NCBI RefSeq assembly: GCF_005117025.1
Contig: NZ_SWCO01000009.1
Location: 186,001 to 250,000 of the forward strand
DNA length: 64,000 nucleotides
Direction: 5' to 3'
Source of the DNA: Alteromonas portus
Lineage (GTDB): Bacteria; Pseudomonadota; Gammaproteobacteria; Enterobacterales; Alteromonadaceae
The translations under genes and the position numbers were made by a program. The notes beneath the pieces were generated by a model. The model was not told where the DNA came from. It did no database searches and saw only the letters and a program-made list of their open reading frames with translations. This document shows positions 18,462 through 28,580 of this stretch, piece by piece. Positions within the stretch are counted from its first letter, which is position 1; every line of letters begins with the position of its first letter.

Positions 18462-20526
18462 GGCCGTACTGCTCCTTATGCCCTATCCACCTATTAATGA
18501 TGGCTTGAGCGTGAGAGGGATATTTGTCCCAAAGGGTATAGGCAATTTCCTGAACCTTAGGGATAAGAGCGGCGTCGCGTACTAGGTCTGCTATTTTAAG
18601 CTCGGCCATTCCCGTTTGTTTCGTCCCCATAAATTCACCAGGGCCGCGAATTTCCAAATCGCGCTGGGCAATATAAAACCCGTCGTTAGACTCACGCAAT
18701 ACGCCTAGGCGCTGAGTCGCCGTTTTCGATAGCGGGCTCTGGTACATAAGTACACACTGACTTTCTACCGCACCACGCCCTACTCGGCCCCTAAGCTGGT
18801 GAAGCTGTGCTAAACCCAGTCGTTCAGGGTTTTCTATGATCATGATACTGGCATTTGGCACATCTACGCCTACCTCAATAACGGTAGTCGCTACTAATAG
18901 ATCCAATTTACCATCTTTGAAGTCAGCCATAACCTGCGCTTTTTCAGCAGGTTTTAAACGCCCGTGTACCAAGCCAACGTGTAAGTCTGGCAGCGCAGTC
19001 CGAAGGGTAACCGCAGCGTCTTCTGCAGCCTGGCACTCCAACACTTCCGACTCATCAATAAGCGTACATACCCAGTAGGCTTGGCGGCCGTTTTCTTTAC
19101 AAGCCTGACGTACGCGCTCAATTACATCCGCGCGGCGCGTATCTGGTAGCACAACGGTTTGTACTGGCGTTCTGCCCGGTGGCAGTTCATCAATTATCGA
19201 GGTGTCTAAATCAGCATAGGCTGTCATGGCTAGCGTTCTTGGAATAGGCGTTGCCGTCATAATTAGCTGATGAGGGTAGCGACCTTGTTGTTCGCCTTTA
19301 TCGCGTAGGGCCAAACGCTGATGTACACCAAAGCGGTGTTGTTCATCCACAATAACCAGTGCTAGCTGCTGGTAGTTTACGCTTTCCTGGAAGATGGCGT
19401 GAGTACCCACCAACATTTGAATATCGCCAGCTTCTAAGCGCGCTAATACTTCATTGCGGGCTTTACCTTTCAGCTTTCCAGCAAGCCAGCCTACCTCAAT
19501 ACCTAGTGGTTCTAACCAGCCACGAAAGTTATTGGCATGCTGTTCTGCCAACAGCTCAGTAGGTGCCATTAACGCTACCTGATGCCCTGCACCAATGGCT
19601 GATAGCGCGGCCAGTGCCGCAACTAAGGTTTTGCCCGACCCTACATCGCCTTGTACAAGGCGCATCATAGGTCGCGCGTGTTGCATATCTTTTTGAATAT
19701 CTTCCACTACCCGAGCCTGCGCACCCGTTGGTGAGAATGGCAGTTGAGCGAGCATTTTATCGATAAGCGGCTGGTTCACCGCAATAGGAATACCGGGCTG
19801 GGCGTCAGATAGCTTGCGTACTTTCAACACACTTAGGTGGTGTGACAATAACTCTTCCAAAATTAACCGATACTGAGCAGGGTGCAGCCCCTCTTCCATT
19901 TCGTGTACGTCTACATCCGGTGGTGGCCGATGCACCAAATGAAGCGCCTCGTTAAGGCTAATTTGGTCATCGTAAATGCCGTCGGGCAGTAAGTCGGCCA
20001 GCGCGCCTTTATCTAGAAGTTTTAAGGCCTGGTCGGTTAAATTACGAAGGGTTAACTGCTTAACACCGTCTGTAGTGGGATAAACTGGCGTTAGTGATTC
20101 TTCTGATGGTGGCGCGTCTTCATCCACTAATTTAAATTCGGGGTGCATCATTTCAATGCCCCACTTGCCAGTACGCACTTCTCCAAAACAGCGCACCGTG
20201 TTTCCTGGCGTCATAATAGACCGCTGCACGGCACCAAAGTGGAAAAAGCGTAAGGTTATAGTACCCGTTCCATCACTTAGCTTTACCACCAACATGCGTT
20301 TTTTGCCGTACTGAATGTCGGCGCTCATAACCTCGCCCTGCACGCTTACATGGGTAAACGGGCGACACTCAGCCACGCTGTAAATACGGGTTCGGTCTTC
20401 GTAGCGATGAGGAAGATGAAACAGAATATCTTGAAGGGTAAACAAGCCTATTTTGTTAAGCTTTTCTGCCACCTTTGCGCCTACGCCTTTAAGCGCAGTA
20501 ATGGGTGTAGTGGCCAGTGCTTGCAT
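18454..20526 (-). CDS. recG: ATP-dependent DNA helicase RecG
   Basis: 690-aa branch-migrating helicase that remodels stalled forks and recombination intermediates. The N-terminal wedge/OB domain (residues about 1-260) opens with a helix-hairpin-helix-like TPITALKGVGAKVAEKLNKIG. The SF2 core has Walker A GDVGSGKT (293-300), Walker B DEQH (394-397), motif III MTATPIPRTLA and motif VI QLRGRVGRG. The C-terminal TRG-like motif region is LRESNDGFYIAQRDLEIRGPGEF. Full length. It sits in the conserved spoT-trmH-recG order. Confidence 0.97.
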   Translation of the reverse strand: MQALATTPITALKGVGAKVAEKLNKIGLFTLQDILFHLPHRYEDRTRIYSVAECRPFTHVSVQGEVMSADIQYGKKRMLVVKLSDGTGTITLRFFHFGAVQRSIMTPGNTVRCFGEVRTGKWGIEMMHPEFKLVDEDAPPSEESLTPVYPTTDGVKQLTLRNLTDQALKLLDKGALADLLPDGIYDDQISLNEALHLVHRPPPDVDVHEMEEGLHPAQYRLILEELLSHHLSVLKVRKLSDAQPGIPIAVNQPLIDKMLAQLPFSPTGAQARVVEDIQKDMQHARPMMRLVQGDVGSGKTLVAALAALSAIGAGHQVALMAPTELLAEQHANNFRGWLEPLGIEVGWLAGKLKGKARNEVLARLEAGDIQMLVGTHAIFQESVNYQQLALVIVDEQHRFGVHQRLALRDKGEQQGRYPHQLIMTATPIPRTLAMTAYADLDTSIIDELPPGRTPVQTVVLPDTRRADVIERVRQACKENGRQAYWVCTLIDESEVLECQAAEDAAVTLRTALPDLHVGLVHGRLKPAEKAQVMADFKDGKLDLLVATTVIEVGVDVPNASIMIIENPERLGLAQLHQLRGRVGRGAVESQCVLMYQSPLSKTATQRLGVLRESNDGFYIAQRDLEIRGPGEFMGTKQTGMAELKIADLVRDAALIPKVQEIAYTLWDKYPSHAQAIINRWIGHKEQYGHA

Positions 20527-20649
20527 TAAGCGATATCCTTCTTTTGGAACATTAACTATTTAACCTTTGAATTGGCACAAGCTGGTGTTATTCAACGTGT
20601 TATAGGAAAAGAAGTGTAAAGGATTGTTGAGGGGTTGGCGAGTACGCTT

Positions 20650-20674
20650 TAGGCCAGTTTTTTACGCTGGCCTA
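20650..20674. other. Hairpin between trmH and recG
   Basis: Perfect 8-base arms TAGGCCAG / CTGGCCTA around a T-rich 9-base loop in the 188-base gap. No T run follows on the minus strand, so it is not a convincing terminator for trmH; it may be a processing or stability element. Confidence 0.4.
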
Positions 20675-20714
20675 TACAAAAGTGACAGTAAAAGCAAAAC
20701 TCGTACATTAGTTC

Positions 20715-21422
20715 TTAGTCGGCTTCTAGCGCGTTCGCTTCTGCTTTAGTGATCTGCATTTCTTTCCACCAGCTATCGTCGGCATCCACTTCACCAATGG
20801 CGTTAATAGCAGGCAAAGGCAAACCTTTGCGTTGGCAGAGTTTATACAATCGCGGGTAACCATTTTGAAAGGCCAATGCTTGGCACTCTTCTTCTGGTAA
20901 CTGCTGAGTGTTATACATACCCGCAATAGTGCGTTGGCGCTGGGCTTCATAAAGAACCAGAGCTGCGGCTACCGATACGTTCAGCGACTGCACCATGCCC
21001 ATCATAGGAATGACAATGTCGTGATCGGCAACGGCTTTCGCTTCATCAGAGGCACCGTATTTCTCTTGACCAAACAAAATAGCCGTAGGCTTGGTGTAGT
21101 CAATATCACGAAAATCGACAGCGGTATCAGATAAGTGGGTTACCAGCACCTGCATACCTTGGCCTTTTAATTCAGCCATCGCGTCGTTGATATTATCGTG
21201 ATTGGTTTGGCGCACCCATTGTTGGCTGCCCATAGCGGTGCCGCGACGAAACTGGTATTTCTTTTCCCACACGGTGTGAACGCGATGAATACCCACTGCA
21301 TCACAGGTTCTCACTACAGCCGATACGTTATGCGGCTTGTGTACATTTTCAAGGCAAACCGTAAGGTCGGTTTGCCTTCTTTCCAGCACTTGTCTTATGC
21401 GCTGGTAACGCTCAGGTGACAT
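20715..21422 (-). CDS. trmH: tRNA (guanosine-18-2'-O)-methyltransferase TrmH
   Basis: 235-aa SPOUT-class methyltransferase for Gm18 in tRNA. The three SPOUT motifs are visible: ENVHKPHNVSAVVRTCDAVG near residue 25, AILFGQEKYGASDEA in the middle, and IPMMGMVQSLNVSVAAALVLYEAQRQR forming the trefoil knot. A C-terminal extension after the knot is typical of TrmH/SpoU. The start is four bases downstream of the ridA stop, so it is operonic with ridA and spoT. Confidence 0.95.
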   Translation of the reverse strand: MSPERYQRIRQVLERRQTDLTVCLENVHKPHNVSAVVRTCDAVGIHRVHTVWEKKYQFRRGTAMGSQQWVRQTNHDNINDAMAELKGQGMQVLVTHLSDTAVDFRDIDYTKPTAILFGQEKYGASDEAKAVADHDIVIPMMGMVQSLNVSVAAALVLYEAQRQRTIAGMYNTQQLPEEECQALAFQNGYPRLYKLCQRKGLPLPAINAIGEVDADDSWWKEMQITKAEANALEAD

Positions 21423-21425
21423 GGC

Positions 21426-21812
21426 TTACTCCGGCAGTTCCATTACACCATCAATTTCAATTTGTGCACCTTTAGGCAATGCAGACACCTGAACGGCTGC
21501 GCGTGCTGGGTAAGGCTTGGTGAAGTAACGGCTCATAATTTCATTAACCGTTGCAAAGTGACCTAGGTCGATAAGAAAGATATTCACCTTCACTAAGTCG
21601 TTTGTGGTGCCGCCAGCAGCGTCACACACCGCTTTAATGTTCTCAAAGACTTGTACTGCTTGCGCTTCAAAGTCGTCAGAAACCATTTCCATAGTTTCAG
21701 CAACAAGAGGAATTTGCCCTGAAAGATAAACGGTAGTGCCAGCTTTAACCGCTTGGCTATAAGTACCAATAGCAGCAGGTGCCTTATCGGTCTGAATAAT
21801 AGACTTAGACAT
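21426..21812 (-). CDS. ridA: Reactive intermediate deaminase RidA (YjgF family)
   Basis: 128-aa trimeric enamine/imine deaminase that clears reactive 2-aminoacrylate from threonine and serine dehydratases. Signature features are [21 protein letters not shown] at the N-terminus, and the active-site Arg in [23 protein letters not shown]. It lies between spoT (24-base gap) and trmH, a common gammaproteobacterial neighbourhood. Full length. Confidence 0.95.
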   Translation of the reverse strand: MSKSIIQTDKAPAAIGTYSQAVKAGTTVYLSGQIPLVAETMEMVSDDFEAQAVQVFENIKAVCDAAGGTTNDLVKVNIFLIDLGHFATVNEIMSRYFTKPYPARAAVQVSALPKGAQIEIDGVMELPE

Positions 21813-21836
21813 AGTAGTTCCTAAATAATGTAGTAA

Positions 21837-23948
21837 TTAGTGTCGTGATTGACTATGACGAGACACTTTTTGAACTTCCGGCATGGTGCGTATTTTCTTC
21901 ATTACGCGGGCCAAGTGCACACGGTTATGCGTGGTAAGTTCAAGGTCAATAAAGTAGATATTACTCTCTTTCTCTTCAGTTTGCAGACCAATGATATTGG
22001 AATCGCACCCTGAAATGGTGTTCGTTAATGTTGCCAGTGTGCCCTGATGGTTAAACAATTCTATACGCAGTGACGCTTTAAATTCACCTTGCGGATTGTC
22101 GTCCCACTGCATGGGCAGCACGCGCTGAGGTTCTTCTCGCGTAAGCTTGCGAATATTGTTACACCCAATTTGGTGAATAGTCATACCGCGACCAGGGCTC
22201 AATACCGCTACAATTTCATCATCTGGAATAGGATGGCAACAACGAGAATAGTGAACAAGCAGGCCTTCTGTGCCGCGAATAGCCACATTACCTTTCTTGT
22301 CTGATAAGTCTGTTGTGCTCTCACCCAATAAACGGCGCGCTACAATTGCGCTTAGCTCGTTACCAAGGCCGATATCTACTAGCAAATCGTCAAAATTAGC
22401 GTGCTTGGTCTCGGCTACCACACGTTCAATATCTTCGTTTGGAATATCGTCTAGTTTAACGCTGCCTAACGCATGACGAAGCAGACGGTTCCCCATGTTC
22501 ACCGCTTCTTGAGAATGCTGTTTACGCAGATACTGACGAATACGCGTTCGCGCACGAGCGCTCACCACAAAGTTTAGCCAGTTCGCATTAGGCTTCGCTT
22601 TAGGCGAGGTAATAATCTCCACGGTTTGGCCGTTTTCAAGGGGCTTACTTAAGCTGAAGTTTCTGCGCTCAACGCGCACACCTACGCAGGTATTACCTAC
22701 ATCAGAGTGTACCGCATAAGCAAAGTCGACAGCGGTTGCGCCCATAGGCAATTCGATAATACGGCCGTCTGGCGTAAACACGTAAATTTCATCAGGGAAA
22801 AGGTCAGTCTTAACCGATTCGATAAATTCAAACGATGAGCTGGCCGACTGTTGCAGTTCCAACAGGCTTTGCATCCACTTGCGCGCACGCAATTGCGCAG
22901 TAGTGCCATTGTCACCGGGCTCTTTATAAAGCCAGTGAGCCGCTACCCCTTTATCTGCCATTTGGTCCATTTCCTGGGTACGAATTTGAATTTCAACAGG
23001 AATACCATGAGGGCCAATTAATGACGTGTGCAACGACTGATAGCCGTTGGTACGGGGAATAGCGATATAGTCTTTAAAGCGGTTTTCAATAGGCTTGTAC
23101 AGGCCGTGCATTGCGCCGAGCGCGCGATAGCAGTTGTCCACTGATTTAACAACAATACGAAACGCGTAAATATCCATTACCTCATTGAACATAAGTTCTT
23201 TGTTTTTCATTTTGCGGTAAATGGAATACAGGTGCTTTTCGCGGCCTAATACATCAGACTCTATCTCATAGGCATCAAGGCGCGTATTAAGCTCTTCGCG
23301 AATGTTTTCAATAATTTCTTTACGATTTCCCCGCGCCTGACGCACGGCAGATTTTAATGCGCGATGACGCATGGGGTACATGGCTTGAAAACCTAAATCT
23401 TCAAGCTCATTTTTAATATCATGAATACCCAGACGGTGAGCGATTGGCGCGTAAATCTCTAGCGTTTCTAGCGCAATACGGCGGCGTTTGTCAGGCCTCA
23501 ATGAACCAAGCGTGCGCATATTGTGAGTGCGGTCAGCAAGTTTTATCAGAATAACCCTGATATCTTGCACCATGGCCATCATCATTTTGCGGAAGTTTTC
23601 TGCCTGCGCTTCTTGTTTAGTGCTAAAGGCCAGTTTGTCTAGCTTACTAACACCTTCAACCAGTTCGGCTACGGTTTCACCAAACGCTTCGGCTAAGTCT
23701 TCTTTGCTGTAATGAGTATCTTCAATAACGTCGTGAAGAAGTGCAGCCATGATCGTTTCATGGTCAAGGTGCATGTCGGCCAAAATACCGGCTACGGCAA
23801 CAGGGTGAGTGATGTATGGGTCACCACTTGAGCGCATTTGTCCATCGTGCGCTTCTTGCGCCAGCACAAAAGATTCCTGAACCAGCTGTACGCGATCGGC
23901 TGGCAAATACTCTAAAACTTTCTGCTTTAAACCTTCAAACAAATACAC
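21837..23948 (-). CDS. spoT: Bifunctional (p)ppGpp synthetase/hydrolase SpoT
   Basis: 703-aa RSH protein controlling the stringent response. The N-terminal HD hydrolase domain shows HPVAVAGILADMHLDHE and LLHDVIEDT (His72-Asp73), plus KLADRTHNMRTL. The synthetase domain follows (YRKMKNKELMFNEVMDIYAFR, FKDYIAIPRTNGYQSLHTSL, EIQIRT). A TGS domain (IYVFTPDGRIIELPMGATAVDFAYAVH), a helical/zinc-finger region (HYSRCCHPIPDDEIV) and a C-terminal ACT domain (IELFNHQGTLATLTNTIS) complete it. Both catalytic halves look intact, as expected for SpoT rather than RelA. Confidence 0.97.
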   Translation of the reverse strand: MYLFEGLKQKVLEYLPADRVQLVQESFVLAQEAHDGQMRSSGDPYITHPVAVAGILADMHLDHETIMAALLHDVIEDTHYSKEDLAEAFGETVAELVEGVSKLDKLAFSTKQEAQAENFRKMMMAMVQDIRVILIKLADRTHNMRTLGSLRPDKRRRIALETLEIYAPIAHRLGIHDIKNELEDLGFQAMYPMRHRALKSAVRQARGNRKEIIENIREELNTRLDAYEIESDVLGREKHLYSIYRKMKNKELMFNEVMDIYAFRIVVKSVDNCYRALGAMHGLYKPIENRFKDYIAIPRTNGYQSLHTSLIGPHGIPVEIQIRTQEMDQMADKGVAAHWLYKEPGDNGTTAQLRARKWMQSLLELQQSASSSFEFIESVKTDLFPDEIYVFTPDGRIIELPMGATAVDFAYAVHSDVGNTCVGVRVERRNFSLSKPLENGQTVEIITSPKAKPNANWLNFVVSARARTRIRQYLRKQHSQEAVNMGNRLLRHALGSVKLDDIPNEDIERVVAETKHANFDDLLVDIGLGNELSAIVARRLLGESTTDLSDKKGNVAIRGTEGLLVHYSRCCHPIPDDEIVAVLSPGRGMTIHQIGCNNIRKLTREEPQRVLPMQWDDNPQGEFKASLRIELFNHQGTLATLTNTISGCDSNIIGLQTEEKESNIYFIDLELTTHNRVHLARVMKKIRTMPEVQKVSRHSQSRH

Positions 23949-24027
23949 AGTGGAGCGTGACCTTTATCTAACGTTACAACCCTAAGAATACGTTTAATTG
24001 TGCAATAAGCCAATACACCAAAAGAAA

Positions 24028-24059
24028 AGCGCCAGTGCTTTTTTCAAAGCACTGGCGCT
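24028..24059 (-). terminator. Strong hairpin between rpoZ and spoT
   Basis: Perfect 14-base stem AGCGCCAGTGCTTT / AAAGCACTGGCGCT with loop TTTC, 31 bases downstream of the rpoZ stop and 79 bases upstream of spoT. On the minus strand it is followed by TTTTCTTTTGG, so it can act as a terminator or attenuator that separates rpoZ from spoT. Confidence 0.75.
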
Positions 24060-24090
24060 AAAATATCGATAAAACCGTTAAAAATAGGTC

Positions 24091-24363
24091 TTATTGGTCA
24101 GATAGGATATTGGCTACTGACGCAAATTCAGCGTGTTCTTGCTGTTCTTGAGCTTGAAGCTCTGCCTGTTCAAGCGTTGCAGCAGTTACAAAACCTTCTT
24201 CAATTTCACGAAGTGCAGTAACTGTTGGCTTGTCGTTTTGAACGTCAACCATAGGATCTTTGCCTTCAGTGGCAATTTGACGTGCGCGGCGTGCAGCAAC
24301 AAGCACTAGGTCAAAGCGGTTACCAATTTTATCTACGGCATCTTCTACAGTTACGCGAGCCAT
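24091..24363 (-). CDS. rpoZ: RNA polymerase omega subunit RpoZ
   Basis: 90-aa omega subunit that chaperones assembly of the beta' subunit and forms part of a ppGpp site in E. coli RNA polymerase. [30 protein letters not shown] is the conserved N-terminal block, followed by the acidic, Glu/Gln-rich tail. It is in the gmk-rpoZ-spoT order; the gap to gmk is 169 bases. Confidence 0.97.
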   Translation of the reverse strand: MARVTVEDAVDKIGNRFDLVLVAARRARQIATEGKDPMVDVQNDKPTVTALREIEEGFVTAATLEQAELQAQEQQEHAEFASVANILSDQ

Positions 24364-24532
24364 GTATTTCTCCGAAAATTAGGTTGAGCAAGTTATACAA
24401 AAACGGCCGCGTAGTATACACAGATATGTAGCGCGATCCTAGTATTTTGTTTGAAATTGAAGCAGTCAGATCGTGCACCATTGGTAGTGATCGCACGTTC
24501 TTAAATATAAAACACCTATTATTTAGGTAAGC

Positions 24533-25180
<648 letters not shown>

Positions 25181-25349
25181 TTAAAATTCTATCAAAATGT
25201 GGTTATTTCAAGTGGCAATGATAGCATATGAAGCCATTGCGCCGTAACTGCGATTATGAGGTTTATCCATTAATGATATGGCCGTTACCATTGCAGACTG
25301 GTGCTAGCAAAAATTAATAACAATAATAATTTTCTAAAAATGGTGGTGG

Positions 25350-25377
25350 CAGAAAATGTACTCTGACCCCATATTTC
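25350..25377. repeat. Orphan GTACTCTGACCCC-type motif
   Basis: The stretch CAGAAAATGTACTCTGACCCCATATTT resembles a short motif I associate from memory with REP-associated (Y1_Tnp/RAYT) transposase genes in marine gammaproteobacteria. No transposase is next to it. It lies in the 279-base divergent gap between gmk and the esterase. The link to RAYT elements is a recollection, not a search result. Confidence 0.35.
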
Positions 25378-25453
25378 TTGGAAAAGACAGAGATTGCCCG
25401 TGAGAAAGGATAACCATTGGTAATAAAGCAACAACAAAACTAGGAAATAAAGA

Positions 25454-26125
25454 ATGACTCAGCAACTTCTGCCGTGCGTAGAGATTAACCCATCCACTAC
25501 GCCTGATGCCTGCGTTATCTGGCTACACGGTTTAGGCGATTCTGGCCACGGTTTTGCGCCTATCGTGCCTGAACTTAAACTTCCCGAATCAATGGCGGTT
25601 AAGTTTCTCTTTCCCCATGCGCCAGAGCGCCCCGTTACAATAAACGGTGGAATGCGAATGCGCGCCTGGTACGACATTAAATCACTCGATTTTGAAAGTC
25701 GCGCCGATTTACAAGGCGTAAAAGAGTCGGCTGAACAAGTAGAAGCACTTATTGAAGCGCAAATTGAAAGCGGTATACCTAGTGAACGTATAGTGCTTGC
25801 AGGTTTTTCTCAAGGTGGCGTTATTGCACTTCACTTAGCGCCTAGAACTACCCGTAAGTTTGCTGGGGTTATCGCTCTTTCAACTTATATGTGTGAGCCA
25901 TCGTTACTTGCAAGTGAGGCAACAGACACCAACCGTGAAACCCCAATTATGATGGCCCACGGTGAGCAAGACGAGGTAGTACCGGTATTTATGGGTAACG
26001 CTGCTTTTAAAACGCTCAACGAAAATGGTTTTAAAGCCACATGGCAAACCTACACCATGCAACATAACGTCTGCATGCAAGAACTAAATGATATCAGTGC
26101 TTGGCTTCAAAAGGTTTTAAACTAA
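25454..26125 (+). CDS. Alpha/beta-hydrolase carboxylesterase
   Basis: 223-aa esterase of the phospholipase/carboxylesterase family (acyl-protein thioesterase-like). The oxyanion region is VIWLHGLGDSGHGF. The nucleophile elbow GFSQGG places Ser119, with Asp173 in HGEQDEVVP and His204 in MQHNVC, completing the triad. No signal peptide, so cytoplasmic. AGGAAA precedes the ATG. It is a single gene; natural substrate unknown, probably short acyl esters or acyl-protein thioesters. Confidence 0.92.
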   Translation: MTQQLLPCVEINPSTTPDACVIWLHGLGDSGHGFAPIVPELKLPESMAVKFLFPHAPERPVTINGGMRMRAWYDIKSLDFESRADLQGVKESAEQVEALIEAQIESGIPSERIVLAGFSQGGVIALHLAPRTTRKFAGVIALSTYMCEPSLLASEATDTNRETPIMMAHGEQDEVVPVFMGNAAFKTLNENGFKATWQTYTMQHNVCMQELNDISAWLQKVLN

Positions 26126-26292
26126 GATTTACGATGCATTATCCGGTGTGATAGCTAGCTGTAACAAAGCTAATTATCACACTATCTAATTACCACACTA
26201 TGTCGAGCACCTTTGTGGTTATTACCGTTATATTCACGGGTTGCGTTCGTACTTGGCATTAAGATGCCAAACAGATCGTTTCAAACATCTCG

Positions 26293-27354
26293 CTATTCAG
26301 CAACGCGGTTTCTGCCCCCATTTTTTGCCTTATAAAGATTATCATCGGCTTGTTTTAAGCTAGCGTGAAGTTTGTCTTCGGTAAGCGCGGTAGCCACGCC
26401 AAAGCTGGCGGTTATATTGTGATTGATATCCCCTTCTATAAATGGGCTCTCTTCAACTACTTTTCTCATTTTTTCGGCAAGTTTTACGCCTTGGCTTAAC
26501 GATGCAAGCGGAAAGAGTACAAGGAACTCCTCTCCTCCGGTGCGCGCAACAATATCAGACGCTCTGACAGCGCTTTTGATAACGCTAGTAAAGTGAATAA
26601 GTACCTCATCACCGATATCATGGCCAAAGGTGTCGTTAATTTTCTTGAAGTGGTCTATATCGACAACCACTGCGGTTAGGGGGAAAAAGGCACCTGGGTC
26701 TTTCATAGCCCGTTCAAAAAAGACGGTTTCTAAAAAGCGTCTATTTGGCAATTTAGTTAGCGGATCTGTATTCGCCTGCCTCATGCGCTCTAAGTTTTCA
26801 CGCAGCATTTCTTTTCGGCTTTTGTGCCAAAAATTTTCGCCAATAAAGGCAACGCAAATGAAACAGAATGTGGCAATCAGAAAACGTGAAACATGCTCAG
26901 CAGGATATTTAGCCACAATGACGTCTTGGTTATAGAGCATATAAATAGACAGCCCTATGGTGACCGCAACATAGAGCATTGCGGGCTTAAATCGCACCAC
27001 AATTATTTGAATAAAAAGTAATGGAAAGATGAAGTACAAGCCAGTGTTATTCAGCCCTCCGGTATAAACCAAGGCATTAATAGTAAATAGAACAATGAGG
27101 CCGGCGAAGTAATAAAATATATCACTTTTTGGGAAAATAAGTGATAGCGCTACGTTAAGGTAAATAACGCTTGCAGATGTAGTTAATACTCCCACCAACA
27201 ATGGGTTATTAGTACCCCAGTTGAGCCATGCCATAAACGCGATAATTGTGCCACCAACGTAGGAAATAAAATACAACGTGAGTTTACGTCTTTTTATCTC
27301 AGCGTCGTCTTGCTGTGCGTTTCTTAGTAACTGTCCAATTGGTGTGTTGTCCAT
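26293..27354 (-). CDS. Membrane diguanylate cyclase (6TM + GGDEF)
   Basis: About 353-aa predicted c-di-GMP synthase. Roughly six hydrophobic helices occupy the first about 180 residues (starting LTLYFISYVGGTIIAFMAWL), with no sizable periplasmic domain. They are followed by a short linker and a C-terminal GGDEF domain. The active site reads ARTGGEEFLVLF (GGEEF) with the I-site RASD five residues before it. The start is uncertain: an ATG at 27381 adds nine residues but has no ribosome site, while 27354 has a weak GAG-containing one. It shares no helical-sensor similarity I can see with the cyclase at 7128. Confidence 0.88.
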   Translation of the reverse strand: MDNTPIGQLLRNAQQDDAEIKRRKLTLYFISYVGGTIIAFMAWLNWGTNNPLLVGVLTTSASVIYLNVALSLIFPKSDIFYYFAGLIVLFTINALVYTGGLNNTGLYFIFPLLFIQIIVVRFKPAMLYVAVTIGLSIYMLYNQDVIVAKYPAEHVSRFLIATFCFICVAFIGENFWHKSRKEMLRENLERMRQANTDPLTKLPNRRFLETVFFERAMKDPGAFFPLTAVVVDIDHFKKINDTFGHDIGDEVLIHFTSVIKSAVRASDIVARTGGEEFLVLFPLASLSQGVKLAEKMRKVVEESPFIEGDINHNITASFGVATALTEDKLHASLKQADDNLYKAKNGGRNRVAE

Positions 27355-27454
27355 ACTAACAACTCTACTCCCCGAATTCATAAGCAGACATTTTGCCCAC
27401 TTACAGCATAGACGTATATTTCCCTAATCACCAAGTAAGAAAACTGCGCCTAAT

Positions 27455-27485
27455 TTCAAACATTAATACAGAAAATGCGTATACT
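27455..27485 (+). promoter_or_regulatory. Probable hemCDXY promoter
   Basis: A good -10 element TATACT at 27480-27485 with a weak -35 (TTCAAA at 27455-27460, 19-base spacing). Transcription would start near 27492, which is downstream of the in-frame ATG at 27475 and supports the hemC start at 27553. Confidence 0.4.
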
Positions 27486-27552
27486 ACGGGTTATCTCGTA
27501 TGACGTTGTGTTACATCGTTTAAGTTTCTTTTTTACAGAGTTTGGAATAGCT

Positions 27553-28491
27553 ATGAGTCAACTCAACACTACCCGCACCGTTCGAATTGCTACTAGAAAA
27601 AGTGCATTAGCGCTTTGGCAAGCTGAGTATGTGAAGGCAAAATTGTTGGAGCATTATCCGTCGATGACTGTTGAGCTTGTACCTATGAGTACACAGGGCG
27701 ATAAAATTTTAGATACACCGTTGGCGAAAATAGGTGGAAAAGGGCTTTTTATCAAAGAGCTTGAAATTGCCATGCTAGAGGGTCGTGCTGACATCGCTGT
27801 GCACTCTATGAAAGACGTACCGGTAGAATTTCCTGAAGGATTTGGGCTGCACGCTATCTGTGAGCGCGAAAACCCTTTCGACGCATTCGTATCAAACAAA
27901 CACGATAGTTTAGACGCCCTTCCACAAGGCGCGGTAGTCGGCACCTCTAGCCTTCGTAGACAGTGCCAAATTCGCAAATATCGTCCTGATCTAATTATTA
28001 AAGACCTGCGCGGTAACGTAAACACCCGTTTAGCTAAGCTTGATGCGGGTGAGTACGACGCGATTATTCTTGCGTCTGCTGGCCTAATTCGCCTTGAGAT
28101 GGAATCTCGTATTCGCATGGCGCTACCAGCTGATATCTCGCTACCTGCTGTTGGTCAAGGTGCGGTAGGTATTGAATGCCGCAATGACGATGAAGAGCTA
28201 ATTGGTTTGCTACAGGCGCTGAATCATACCGACACAAACACCCGTGTTACCGCGGAACGTGCCATGAACGAAAGATTGGAAGGCGGTTGCCAAGTACCTA
28301 TTGGTAGTTTTGCTACCCTTAATGGCGACGTACTTACGCTAACCGGCATGGTTGGAAAGCCTGATGGTTCTGAACTGTTATTTGCGTCGGCAACAGCGTC
28401 ACGTGAGAAAGCGACTGATATTGGTATTGAAGTAGCTGAAGCGCTTTTACAGCAAGGTGCAGGAGAAATACTTAAAGCACTTTATAACTAA
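27553..28491 (+). CDS. hemC: Hydroxymethylbilane synthase (porphobilinogen deaminase)
   Basis: 312-aa enzyme polymerising four porphobilinogens into hydroxymethylbilane. It shows the N-terminal [37 protein letters not shown] and LRGNVNTRL. The dipyrromethane cofactor Cys246 is in [10 protein letters not shown]. An in-frame ATG at 27475 would add 26 residues ([17 protein letters not shown]) unlike the family and would overlap the -10 element, so 27553 is taken; length then equals E. coli HemC. It is first in hemCDXY. Confidence 0.97.
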   Translation: MSQLNTTRTVRIATRKSALALWQAEYVKAKLLEHYPSMTVELVPMSTQGDKILDTPLAKIGGKGLFIKELEIAMLEGRADIAVHSMKDVPVEFPEGFGLHAICERENPFDAFVSNKHDSLDALPQGAVVGTSSLRRQCQIRKYRPDLIIKDLRGNVNTRLAKLDAGEYDAIILASAGLIRLEMESRIRMALPADISLPAVGQGAVGIECRNDDEELIGLLQALNHTDTNTRVTAERAMNERLEGGCQVPIGSFATLNGDVLTLTGMVGKPDGSELLFASATASREKATDIGIEVAEALLQQGAGEILKALYN

Positions 28492-28580
28492 GTTATATTT
28501 CATCATAGTGCGCATTTTTATTAGTCTTAAAATGCGCATAATGGTGCACGCCTAACCTGAAAGGATGAGAGTTAAATACA

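Noticed and set aside
27475-27552. An upstream in-frame ATG extending hemC by 26 residues
   Set aside because: It overlaps a strong -10 element and the added residues do not resemble the family; ATG 27553 gives normal length.
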